Assembly (NCBI GenBank): GCA_024362935.1
Contig: JANCRA010000009.1
Coordinates: 15,941,572 to 16,005,571 of the forward strand
Direction: 5' to 3'
Origin: Setophaga petechia
Lineage: Eukaryota; Chordata; Aves; Passeriformes; Parulidae
Length of the DNA stretch: 64,000 nucleotides
Position numbers and translations under genes: made by a program. This document shows positions 53,984 to 64,000 of this stretch, in pieces; position 1 is the stretch's first letter; every line of letters begins with the position of its first letter. A model generated the notes under the pieces. The model was not told where the DNA came from. It worked only from the letters and a program-made list of their open reading frames with translations, and searched no databases.

Positions 53984-55811
53984 ATATGTTCTGTGATATA
54001 AAGACCTCCTCCCATGTTGCAGGAGACTTACTTCACATACTGTAAAGAGTATGCCATTTCCCAGAAATGTTATCAGAAAATTGTTATGATTTTAATACCC
54101 ATTATAAGTAGATAAATGAACTTGCTTTGAGTACCTTTCAGACACCTTTACATTTGTTTTCATGCTATCATTAACATACAGTTTCAGATAAACATTCTCA
54201 TTTGTTCCTGTCAACTGATCCTAAAGAATAATGATCTGGTGTAAGGTTGTTTTACAGGGGAAAAAAAAAGAGATAATATTTTCTTCCCATTCAAATCACT
54301 CTGTTTCCAGAGTCTATTATGACAATTGAAGATATCACCAGTTGCCCCTGTTCCTCATGCAGGAGCAACTGGTTTCTTGTGACAAAGGCCTGGAGCATGA
54401 CAGTTTTATCTCATGACTTTTTTTTTTCCCATCAAAGACCTAGATTGTGAAAAAGTGTAATTCATGTACTTGATACCAAATGAGTTTACATCTAAAACTA
54501 ACAAGAAGAAAAGACATACTAGCATCTCCTTTAGAATAATGTCTGTAATTATAAGCTATTCAAAAGGATGAACAGAAAGAAGGAATTAATTTTCCAGACT
54601 TTTCCAAAGTCAACTATCAGGAGATTTGTATCAGCACAGGGCTACTTCTAGGTGATTCCTGTTGCAGCTGACTGAAGAGACAGTTTGTTACTACAACCAA
54701 CTTTAGTCAAGCTATTTATTGTCAGGTATGCATTTACTTCTTTTTTCACAATTTCCAATAAAGTAGAAAAAGTATGATTGTGGATGGTTTTAAACTTTCT
54801 ACTTTCATGAAGGCATTGTATTTGCAGAATGCTGCCACAACTCAGTAAGAGATTGAAAAAATCACATAGTAGTTCAACCTGCCAAGACAAATTCAAGTGC
54901 CAAGAAGCAATCTTGTGCTAACTAGTAAATCTATACTAACTTCTTAAGAATATTTTGCCACATGAATAAGGAAAAAATTGCCTGGAAAAATAAGTGAATT
55001 GTAGATATTGCTGTTAGGTAAGTGTGCAGTGAACTCAACCAAAAGTGTATTCCCATAGCTCAACTAAATTTTCCAAAACCTTATGGAGCTGAAATTAAAA
55101 TAAAAACAGGATTTTACTTGCAGCCATAAAAATTATTTTAGTCTAGTCACTTCTGCTGCTAATTATGATTTTCAGCACACTCTGCAAAAAGACTCCTTGA
55201 GTCCATGCTCATCATTTACACAGAGGGCTGACAGTTGCAGTTGTCATGGGAAAGAGACTGACCCTGATCAGAGATTATACCTGAAAATGACAGTACAATC
55301 AATAAACCCTAATGATACATAGATGAGAAGCAGATTTTACAGATGGCCTCAACTCCTGGATATTTGCATGAGGGACTGATTTCTAGATAGGCATGGACCC
55401 TGAGGTGAGCCTGTCAGCCAAGAGTGGATGCAGCAAATATCTGCTGGAAAAGTGGCAAAATATTTTGCACTTGCTCACCAGCTCGATGATAGGACTATAG
55501 AAAATATATGAATCAGCATGAATGTCCAAAATTTATTATCTGCCAGTGTAGTGTCTTCAATCAGTGTTGCATTCACCACAGACAAAGGTCGGCCATGCTC
55601 AAAGACACATGTGCAGACATAGGTGCCAACTATACAAGCAACTTGAGACAAGAATTCACTGGCATACATAGGCACACTTGCATTTTTTGTTGGAATGGAG
55701 GACTGAATGTATTTGTTATTACCATATTTTTTGACTCAGCTGAGTAAACAATAACAATGAACGCTTAGTTTGGGTTACTGATTCAACTGGCTTCAAGTTA
55801 ACCTACCATTT

Positions 55812-55899
55812 AAACACAAAACAAACAAACAAAACAAAAACCCAACCAACCAAAAATCTAAACAAGAAAATAAAACAACAAACCAAAACCCCCCCCCCA
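55812..55899. repeat. (CAAA)n / A-C tract ending in poly-C
   Basis: About 85 bp composed almost only of A and C (CAAA, CCAA and AAAC units) ending in about ten C, on the plus strand. Confidence 0.9.
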
Positions 55900-57259
55900 G
55901 AATATCTCAATACAGCTCCTGACAAAAATTGCCACAATTAACACATAATTTCTAAATATTCCAAGAAATTCAGTATGTGTAGTGCATGAGATGTTGTATG
56001 ACAGCAAAAATCCCAAGAAAAAGTATTAAGACACGTCAGAGAGATTACCAGAAAGCACTCCCAAAACTGAGAAGAGTTTGGCAATCATTAAGTTTAACTA
56101 GTAGATAAGAGACACACAGCACCATACTTAAAAAGGGAGGGATGCTTCCTTTTAGCACAGATATTTGTCTCAGATTTAAGATCAACCTTCACTTATGGGA
56201 ATAAGAAAGCAATGACAGTGAAAATTTCCTTACAATCTTCCTTACTTCCTTTATTACTCAAACACTAGTGTTTAAAAAAAAATACAAGCAATTCCTATTC
56301 TTGGCAAATCTCTAAATAGGATTAGGAAGGCAAGCAACAAGCTGGACAAGGAGCAGAATCATACATATATCCTAATTATACAGTATTAAGAACCCAATAA
56401 CCCATGTTGATGGGTTACTGCACACACTTCAGAAGCAGCATAATGAGTTCCCCTAAAAAGGCAGGCCTGATGAGACTGCTATCAATCAAATGTTCTGTTA
56501 AGAAGACAGCATATGCTAACAAAAGGGTTTTATTAAAGAAGATAAAAAATACCTTTTCCCATAAATGCATATAGTTTTCTTGAAGCCCTGTTAATTTGGT
56601 TGGAGGACAGGCACAAATTTTCTCTGCTGATCTAAGTAAAGCTGACTTTGTCTTTCCACTGAGAAGTTAGAATTCAAAGTTTCAGTCTCTTCAAGTCTAG
56701 TGTATCCTAAAAATGCAATGCTCAAATGTAACATGAAACCAACTGTACTCCTTAAAGTGAAGTATTTGTAGTTGCATTTGCAATTTCTTAATGTATTCCC
56801 TTGCAATAGAATCAATAAAGATCTGTGCAACACTGTAACATTGCTGTAGCTTTCAAAGCTATATTCAGGTGCATCAAGAATCGCAGCATGTCTGCAATAC
56901 TTAACCTGAAATAATCTTTTGGAACAGAGAAAGTCCTTAGTGATACCTTGGGTCAATTGTTGCAAAACCTGACGGAAATTTCATGGTAATTCCACCCTTG
57001 AAAAAGCCATGTTGAGTGAATGTACTTACCCTCCAAAGCACAATTTTTTCCCCCCCACCTTTTAAAGTGGTTTTTAGAACAAGTAGTATCACAACTTAAC
57101 ATGGCTTAAGTTCAAAGGTGTGATAAATGATTCAGGCCATACTGTTACTTTCTCTACACAGACTGAACAAGAAGAAAGCATTAAACATTCTGGAAATAAA
57201 ACACCGTAATTGACAAGATGATTTAATTAGACTACAGTAAAAGCTCTCTGAAGGCTCTG

Positions 57260-57645
57260 TCCTGGTGTCACTCACTAAAACTATGTCAGTAACAATAAGT
57301 AGATAGAGTGCACACATCTTCCCACAGCACTGTGCTTGCTGCATCTAGTAATTATATTGGCAGCACAGTCACAGCCATTTCCACATTAGATGCTGGAACT
57401 CAGATTCCTGCATAAATCTGCACATTTCTCTACGCAGATCCCAATTCCTAACAATGAGTATGATTACCTCCAATAATAGAGATTCCTGAATGATCCCTAA
57501 CTCTTCCTGGGAAGTTCTAGCACCCAATTGGATGGGGCTTTTCACAATCTGGTGTAGTAAGAGATGTTCCTGCACACGGCAGGGGGTTTGGAACTGGATT
57601 ATCTTTAAGGTCCCTTCCAACCCAAGCCATTCTACAATTCTATTA
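57260..57645 (+). mobile_element. unidentified ~385-bp repeat with CR1 3' tail, copy B
   Basis: Aligns along its whole length with 53611-53983. Shared words include GTGCACACATCTTCCCACAG, TTGGCAGCACAGTCACAG and CCACATTAGATGCTGGAACT. It ends in an intact CR1 tail (TTTAAGGTCCCTTCCAACCC then two ATTCTAYA-type octamers at about 57629-57644). Identity to copy A is perhaps 80% by eye. Left and right limits coincide with copy A, so this is an interspersed family member rather than part of a larger segmental duplication. Confidence 0.72.
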
Positions 57646-60600
57646 CTTCTGGGGATCTTGCATTAGCTAGTGAGTAAACTAAGGGAAGAAGATGATCCCA
57701 TTGCCTAAAGGCTTGGTAGCTCATCACATTCCTTAAAAGATGCTGAGAAGACCTCTTGACTTCCTTCTAGATCCATGAGGAACACAGCTCATCCAACAAC
57801 TAAGTGTCCTGAGAGAAGTGATCTGACCTTGCACTTCAGGCATAAAAGTAACTGTGACCATTTCCAAGACACAGTAAATGGTTCACTAAAACTGAACCTT
57901 CTTCCTAAATAATAGAAGGCTTCAGAACCCAGTGTTGGTTTCGATAACAAGAAGGAGGCAGGATGTCTCTGGACTTCCACAATGGCGGCTACTGCAGTCT
58001 TTTTAAGACAGGTTATAATTTTTTTTCTCAAATTATCGGGGGGAGTTTGTTTTTGAGAATGGATGGAGAGATTCCAGTTAAATTTATTTAATCAGCCAGA
58101 CCTTTCCATTTTGTTTCTCCTTCCTTGGTTGTTTAAGTGCTTCCAAGTTTTGTAGTCAGCATCAGAAAAAATCTGAGTCCTTTTTGTTTATGTGCATATG
58201 CATCTCTATATGTAAAAAATATTGCTGTCTTCAAATTTCTGAGCAAAAATCTTCACGGCTTGAGAAAGCACTGCATCCAAGAAAATAAAGTCAGGGAACC
58301 AGTATCATGTTATGATTTTTCACATACATTTTTCTCAAATAATGTTGCACATTAGTTTACAATTCCTCATTAGCATATAAATAATTTGCGGAAACTGACA
58401 GATAGTTACAGACAAAAATTCCTTGTTTCTGAAATCAAATAAATTGCTGGTTTAGAATCAATATATATGCTATTATGTCAATTTTAGATTAATGAATAGA
58501 GTTTTCGGTGCCCATTGCGCAACTTCTTGAATCTTGGAACTTTTTCCTCAAAACTCCAATTTGAAAAGCAATCTACTTTTCTGCACCATAGAAAAACATA
58601 TTTTTACAGTATCTTTGATAACAGCAAGGATGTTCAATACACAAAAACCAAATTCCAGAGTGCTACTCTTAGAAAACAAATAGAAGTTATCTCTCCAGGT
58701 TTATACAGACATGATACCATGAAGTTTTCAGAATTATTTATAATAAATACATTCTCAGAAGTATAGAATGCTTAATGCACAACAACAAGCAAGGAATTTA
58801 TTTAGGTACTTGCGTATGACTCACATATATTGAAGTTTCCAAAAGTAATTCTTCAATTTCAGAGGTTGATACATGTGATGTGACTTGACAGCAATATTGA
58901 CAAATATATTAATTTGGAATATCACAGTGAGTCAATTCAGTGAAGTGGAAAAAAAATAATTAGATGTTCAGAATCACTCTGTTTAACCTAAGACTCTACA
59001 TATTTATAGAAAACAGGAAAATATAACAACAAATTTCATATTATGGCAATTTCATGAAAGACTGTTAAGATTTTCAATGCCATATGCCTCTAAAAGAAAA
59101 TCACTTTTCATAACATTATTTTAGTTTTCCTCTAATGTTTTCACAAATATGTACAAATGTGAAACTTGAATGATCCTTAAAAATCATCTAAAGCATAGTA
59201 GTTAATCAAACAGCTCAATAATTTGACATATTATTCCCCATTTTTGGTAACTAAAGTTACTTACTACATATAATTGTCAAAACCTAAAAATTAAAACTAG
59301 CACTCATGTTACATTGTTAATTTTCATGAGGTTTGTGTACACCATTTTAATTACAAATAGGATACATGATACGATTGCAAGGGACACTGCCCAGGAGTAT
59401 TCTGACCTGACATTCAGGAAAAGGTATTTGGTCACTCAGTAAAACGGTTGTATTAAAAAGAATTTCTAAATTAAAAGGTACTTCCTTTCCTTTAAAGCTG
59501 TGATGTTTTGCAACAAAACCTTTCTTAAACAAGTACATGCTACTCCTGCTTTGGACTTCATAATAGTTTCTAAAAGACAATAATACCCATATTTATACAC
59601 TCTTATAATACTGTGGACTGAAACCCCTTATATTGGTTAATTATTAAACAGGTTACATTACCATATTAGGAAAAGGCTCCTCTAGTCTTTCCTGATAGAT
59701 ATTAATCACTTTATTAATAAGACAAGCAACAAAGTATAGTTTTTACATCTAAGCATGACATTAGGCCAAGGAGATCTAGAAGTCAGGACTAGAAATCTTG
59801 GTATACAGGACTAAAACTCAAAATAATGGTGTTAAACTGCAAACATGATCTAGGAGAAAATTAGGATGCAATTAAAGAATGTAAATAGTTAACTAAAAAT
59901 AACCAAGTGAGAAAATACTGGATGAGGACACACAGTGTAGCTACTCTGATATTTTGATGGTTAGAGTTACCATGAGTAAAAATGATCAGAAATACTACAC
60001 TCTTCCATAAAAGACAACATGCTACCTTGAACTGAAGCTAATCTTTACAGTTTACTTGTTGGTAGGGCTATAGCTGTAATTTCCGTACAGAACAGTCTCT
60101 ACCTTTTGAATAAAGGAAGAAATTAGAGAAATTCAGCAGAAAATACAGAAAATATTAACTACCCGAGGTCTAAAAAAGGTGGCAAAGAAAGCAAAAATTA
60201 AATAATCAGGAGTCTTTCAGTTGAGAGGAAACCAACACCCAGAATGTGTATGCAAAGTGAAAGAGCATTCTGCAGGAATATTACTTGTTTGTAGTGACGA
60301 GAAGAAATCCATTCCCTAAATCTAGCCCTGTCTTTTTACAGGTTTATCATATGTACTTCTCAGCACCTGGGAATTCAACTTGTAACTAAGACACAATTTT
60401 CTTTAGCCAGTATATTCCACTTTTTATCAGTTTCTTGCTTCTGTAAAAACACTAAGCAATTAACTAGTTTGACAATGGTATTATCTACTCCAAGCACACC
60501 AGATGGGTTTAACAACCAAGTAAAAAGTTTTCTATTATGGCTCAAGAAATGCCTTTAAATATAGCAATACAAGGTCTGCAAACAGAACTATAAGCAAAAA

Positions 60601-60745
60601 AGCTGTATAGGCAGCCACCATTTTCAGGTAAAAGCAAATACCTCACCTGTTTCTTCATGTACACCTTTACCCACCTTTACCTTTACCCAAGGTGTGTATT
60701 ACCTTCAAAAGAGGTAACTTTGTTTTTTAGAGCAAATGTTAGTAC

Positions 60746-60815
60746 TAAAAAACCAAACAAACAAGCCCCCTCCCAAACAAATAAAAACCATCACAGCAAA
60801 TAAAACCCCAAACCC
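60746..60815. repeat. A/C-rich low-complexity tract
   Basis: Irregular AAAACC/CAAA units and short C-runs on the plus strand. Confidence 0.85.
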
Positions 60816-61960
60816 TCAATTCCTAAATTCCTTTTTTTTTTTCCTCTTTACCTAGCTTCCCACACTTCCATACCTTAATGGCATTTTTTATGCCCCCCCT
60901 TGCTTCACCTGGCCATTTTCACTGCTTAAGATTTTGCTTGCTGTAAAAGAACATTTGTTGGACACCCAGCCACATTTAAGCTTCTGACTTCTAACATGAG
61001 CTCAGGTTTTGATAGCAATTCCTATATACAATTTGGACATGTTATCAGAACAGATATCTTACTAGCAAACAAAGCATTTTGCTTCAGTATATTCTAGCCA
61101 TACTCTACCTCTGCATAGCTTAAGTGCCAGTACTTCTGCGTGAATTTAACTAAGATGCTGATATGAATAAAATTAATTCAAATATCTGGTTACAGAACTG
61201 AGCACTAAATCCATAGGCTTCTAAATATTAAAACTATACTAAAAATCCAAAGTTTGACCCAACATCACTACATCAATTCATCCTTACATCTTAGTTACAT
61301 CCTAGCAGTGATTTTGCAAGCAATATATTCACCTCCATATAAAAAAGAAACGTTGAAAAGTTTGTCAGACAGTTCAGAATGACATCTCCTTTAATACACT
61401 ACACATGCTCACTCCAATGCAAACCAAGTTTTAACTGTCATGCTGTCAAGAAAAATGATAATTCCCTAGTCATATCTTATCTTTCCAAGGAAGTAAGAAC
61501 TACAGAACATTCTACAATAGAAAATTGTATCATAGGTTTAATAAAACCTGCTGCTTGCATGAAAGCCCAGAGCTGTTGTATTTGAAGCTGCCAATGAAAA
61601 AGAAAAAATCAAAAAACACAACCAGTGAACAAAATGCAGAAAAGTGGGAAGTACTTCAAGTTTTTACATTCTATTCTTCTATTTCCTCAGCCATCTCTTA
61701 GCCTAATGTTATATAAAAGTCCATTAATAAAAGCCTGAGCACATGTAAAGAAGTCTTAGAGCTGCATTGGGTCATTAACTGTGATAGACCTTCTTAAGAG
61801 ATACATCCATGAGCCTGTTAAGGAAAGTCCTAACCTGAAAATCACCTTAAGTATGGTGCCTTATCAATGTTCAGGCATTACCTGCAGGAACAGATGTACA
61901 TTGTGAAATCTAGGCTACTTTTGAATGCTCCCCTAAATCTGGCTTCAAATTTGTTCTATT

Positions 61961-62015
61961 AAAAACCAACCAACCAACCCCTCAAAACCAAGAAAATAAA
62001 CCTCCAAACCAAAAA
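61961..62015. repeat. (CAAC)n / A-C rich tract
   Basis: Starts with CCAACCAACCAACCCC (three to four CAAC/CCAA units) and continues A/C-rich. Confidence 0.88.
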
Positions 62016-62646
62016 GATACTTGTACTTCTTTGATCTAATGAAACTAGGTTCATTGCACTTAAGTTTTTCTTTTAGATTTTGCAACAAATATTGTGGAAT
62101 TACCTCAGTACTTGAAAACATGTAAGTGAAACATAGAACTGCAGCTGATAGTTAAGGCAGACTGTCTCCGATTAACCAAGTGAGTCAGCGCAGAAAATTC
62201 TCTGTAAGGGGAAACTGCCTCATTTGAAATGGCTTGAATCCTTCCACTCCCAGTGCAGTTTGCAATGTACACATCTTTGTTCAGGCTGGGAGGGAAGGAT
62301 GTTTCCCAAGGTACAGATTTTTTGATTAGCTTTTTTTCCTTAAAGCGGTTCAATGTTGTTTTTTTGGTTTGCAGCAAAGGTACCTACAACCTCTGTGGGG
62401 AACTCTGCTTGCTTTTGATTCCTTAAGTTACTTCAGAAGAACTAAGCAAACTACTTTAGCCTGTCCTTTATCTGAATTATGAGCAAAGGGTTAGAAAATA
62501 ATTGCAAAACATTTAAACTGGGATTTGATCTCCAACAGTGTTATGATGATTCACACATTTTACTCAAAGTTTCTGCTTAATCCAGAAACGCTCAGTTAAA
62601 AAGCCCCAATGGAATGTGAATCAAAAAGAGCAGCAGTTGCACACTC

Positions 62647-62654
62647 TTACGTCA
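62647..62654. promoter_or_regulatory. CRE-like site beside the CpG island
   Basis: TTACGTCA differs by one base from the palindromic CREB/ATF site TGACGTCA. It lies about 220 bp left of the island edge. One octamer alone is weak evidence. Confidence 0.3.
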
Positions 62655-63340
62655 CGCAACACAACAAACCTACTGAAGTCTCAGGCGTACTGCTCTGCGT
62701 CCCTTTCTGGTAAGACTTTGCCGTTTGTTTTTCCTAAACATACCTAAACTGACACAAGCAAGTAGGTAAATTTCACAGAAGAGTAAGATGCAGCCATCAG
62801 AGATTTCGACATTACACTTGCAGGGATACTTGATCCTACTCCTGTGCAACAAACCAGAGTGAAAACAACGAAACAAGTTCAGCGAACTGCTGGCAGCACC
62901 GCTCCCACCACCCGGGGAAAGCTGCGGCACCCACTGCCCGCGGCAACACAGACAGGCTGCTTCTCCCTCGCCTCGCTCCCGTCCCGCGGTGATGCTCTCC
63001 CGCTTCTCTCTGCCCTCACCCCGCTGGAAACTTTCCGCGGGGCGCGGCACAGCCGCTGACAGCAGTGCCGAGCCGCCGGGGCCGCGGGACGCCGGGGCCG
63101 CACTCGCAGCGCGGCGCGCCTCGCCCCGGCGGGGTGGCACAGCCTCGGGCACCGCGCCGGGCTACCGGAGCACCCAGCGGGTCCTGCCGGACGCCTCGAT
63201 GTGCCACCCTACCCCGCCTCCCCTGCCCTCCGCCCCTCGGCCGGCGGCGGCAGCACAACTTTCCAGGGGACGCTTGCCCTCTCCCGGCACTGGAAGTGTC
63301 TCGGCTCGGGCCGGGCCGGGCAGCCGTGTGGGGAGCTTAC

Positions 63341-63600
63341 CTGATGTCCCCGCTCGGCTGCAGGGCAGAGCAGCGTCCCCGCGGTCCCCTTCATGCCCGA
63401 GGGGCTGCCTTGCCCGCGGACACGTCCTCATCCAGCTTCCTGCCCGCGGGCTGCACCTCCTTCCCTCGCCCTGGCGGGGCGGGCGCCGCTCTCGCGGTCT
63501 CCCCAGCGCTGCAGGGAGGGAAGGAGGAACAGAGGGCGGGCACCAGGAGGAGGAGGAAGAGAAGGAGAAGGCGAGCAGGGGGCGGGAGACGAGCTGTGCC
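63341..63600 (-). other. candidate CpG-island first exon (5' end approximate)
   Basis: On the minus strand GGGGACATCAG is followed by GTAAGCTCC, a CAG|GTAAG donor, so an exon would end at 63341. The GC boxes at 63476-63586 lie just upstream, so the start site is probably within 63400-63600; the right limit given is a guess. An ATG at 63392-63394 opens 18 codons (starting MKGTAGTLL) that reach the donor in phase 0, compatible with the phase-0 start of SGCG exon 2. It could be an alternative SGCG exon 1, the first exon of an lncRNA, or unused. Confidence 0.45.
63545..63582 (+). repeat. polypurine tract
   Basis: AGG/GAAG-type purine run (AGGAGGAGGAGGAAGAGAAG and onward) inside the CpG island, nearly free of pyrimidines. 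Confidence 0.8.
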
Positions 63601-63830
63601 CTCCCTCTCTCCGCTCCGGCCGCCGACGAGCGGACGTAGAGCAGCCGCGGTCGGGCTGCGCTGCCCGCCTGCGGGAAGCACCGGGGGCTGCCGTGGCCCT
63701 CACTGCGCCGCGTCCCTGCCGGGTGTCCCCGGCTCTGGCGGGCAGGGCAGGGCTCGGTGGTGCCTCTGGAGGGCGCCCCGACCCCAAAGCTCTGCGCTTT
63801 ATCGGAGCAAGCCGGCCGCAGGGCCGATGG

Positions 63831-63895
63831 CTGGGCCGGGCCGGGCTGGGCTGGGCTGGGCTGGGCTGGGCTGAGCTGAGCTGAGCTGAGCTGAC
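63831..63895 (+). repeat. pentamer array (CTGGG)n then (CTGAG)n
   Basis: Thirteen head-to-tail 5-bp units: CTGGG and CCGGG variants through 63870, then four CTGAG units and a final CTGAC. The switch from GGGCT to GAGCT phrasing is abrupt. It is G-rich on the plus strand. Confidence 0.93.
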
Positions 63896-64000
63896 ACCGC
63901 CGCGCCGCGCCTCGCCTCGCCCGCTGCCGGCGATGGAGTTCGGGGCCGGACGGGCTAGGGAGGCTTCGGGATGTGTGGCAGGAGCCGGGGCAGGCCAGAT

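Larger units (their letters stand above)
30336..62877. other. 32.5 kb of non-coding DNA upstream of the predicted SGCG exon 1
   Basis: AT-rich DNA without a recognisable exon. It is intergenic, or the first intron of a longer SGCG isoform if the CpG-island exon at its right end splices to SGCG. It contains the LTRs at 35157-35769 and 37699-38835, CR1 tails at 33181 and 45225, the paired CR1-tailed repeats at 53611 and 57260, and A/C-rich tracts. Less AT-rich stretches (26200-26590, 40120-40450, 44580-45080, 47370-47700, 48000-49300) hold short open frames but match nothing I know. Confidence 0.6.
62878..64000. promoter_or_regulatory. CpG island, extends past the window end
   Basis: Composition switches abruptly near 62878 from AT-rich to strongly GC-rich with very frequent CpG, and stays so to the window end. 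GC boxes (GGGCGG cores) occur at about 63476-63485, 63533-63540 and 63577-63586. An island of more than 1.1 kb is normally a constitutive or developmental promoter. The strong minus-strand splice donor at 63340 indicates transcription toward SGCG; bidirectional activity is possible. Which gene it serves cannot be settled from the window. FGF9 is the next protein-coding gene on this side in human synteny, but none of its coding sequence is here. Confidence 0.85.

Noticed and set aside
56591..56965. 124-codon minus-strand frame
   Set aside because: Ordinary AT-rich composition, no recognised motif; a frame of this length is not exceptional in 64 kb.
57015..57030. Minus-strand donor-like GGAGG|GTAAGT as a further SGCG leader exon
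   Set aside because: No promoter motifs, acceptor or conserved context seen; lies just left of the CR1-tailed repeat. Kept only as a weak possibility.
62670..63152. 160-codon minus-strand frame across the island edge
   Set aside because: Half lies in GC-rich low-complexity sequence and half in AT-rich flank; no domain and no clear start context.
63391..63681. 96-codon minus-strand frame with a leucine run resembling a signal peptide
   Set aside because: The leucine stretch comes from the polypurine tract read in antisense. It ends at 63391, before the donor, and nothing else supports it.
63065..63874. 269-codon plus-strand open frame in the CpG island
   Set aside because: Composition is Arg/Gly/Pro/Ala-rich, it runs into the pentamer array (LGWAGLG repeats), and overlapping frames on both strands are equally open, as expected from GC-rich DNA lacking AT-rich stops. 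No domain recognised.

Overview
The window looks like a bird genome, probably a songbird. It is AT-rich, intron-dense vertebrate DNA with no operons or long ORFs, and it carries CR1 LINE fragments with the avian 3' tail plus several long terminal repeats (LTRs) that I recognise from memory as avian endogenous retrovirus families. The one protein-coding segment I can identify with certainty is the first coding exon of gamma-sarcoglycan (SGCG) at 10534-10728 on the minus strand. It has 65 codons, ends in phase 0, and has a consensus acceptor and donor. The rest of the coding sequence would lie to the left of the window.

Layout, read in the direction of SGCG transcription (right to left). 62878-64000 is a CpG island with GC boxes, a pentamer array and a strong minus-strand splice donor at 63341, so it is a candidate promoter and first exon; its owner is unresolved. 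30336-62877 is about 32 kb of AT-rich non-coding DNA with a well-preserved solo LTR with target-site duplication (35157-35769), a 1.1-kb LTR with an internal ~50-bp array (37699-38835), small CR1 tails, and two copies of an unidentified repeat with a CR1 tail (53611-53983 and 57260-57645). 30120-30300 is a predicted non-coding SGCG exon 1, with an excellent donor and a perfect MEF2 consensus, an MCAT motif and an E-box nearby, as expected for a muscle promoter. 10732-30119 would be intron 1, containing two older LTRs, a CR1 tail and local duplications. 10534-10728 is exon 2. 1-10533 is the start of intron 2, with an old ~1-kb CR1 fragment.

Functionally this is one locus: the 5' portion of a striated-muscle sarcoglycan gene with a proximal muscle-type promoter and, about 33 kb further upstream, a CpG-island promoter that may drive an alternative SGCG transcript or an unrelated lncRNA. 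Other ORFs of 60-270 codons look like chance frames, mostly within LTRs or the CpG island. No tRNA, rRNA, CRISPR array or bacterial-type feature was seen. All repeat family assignments are by eye; alignment to avian repeat libraries was not possible here.
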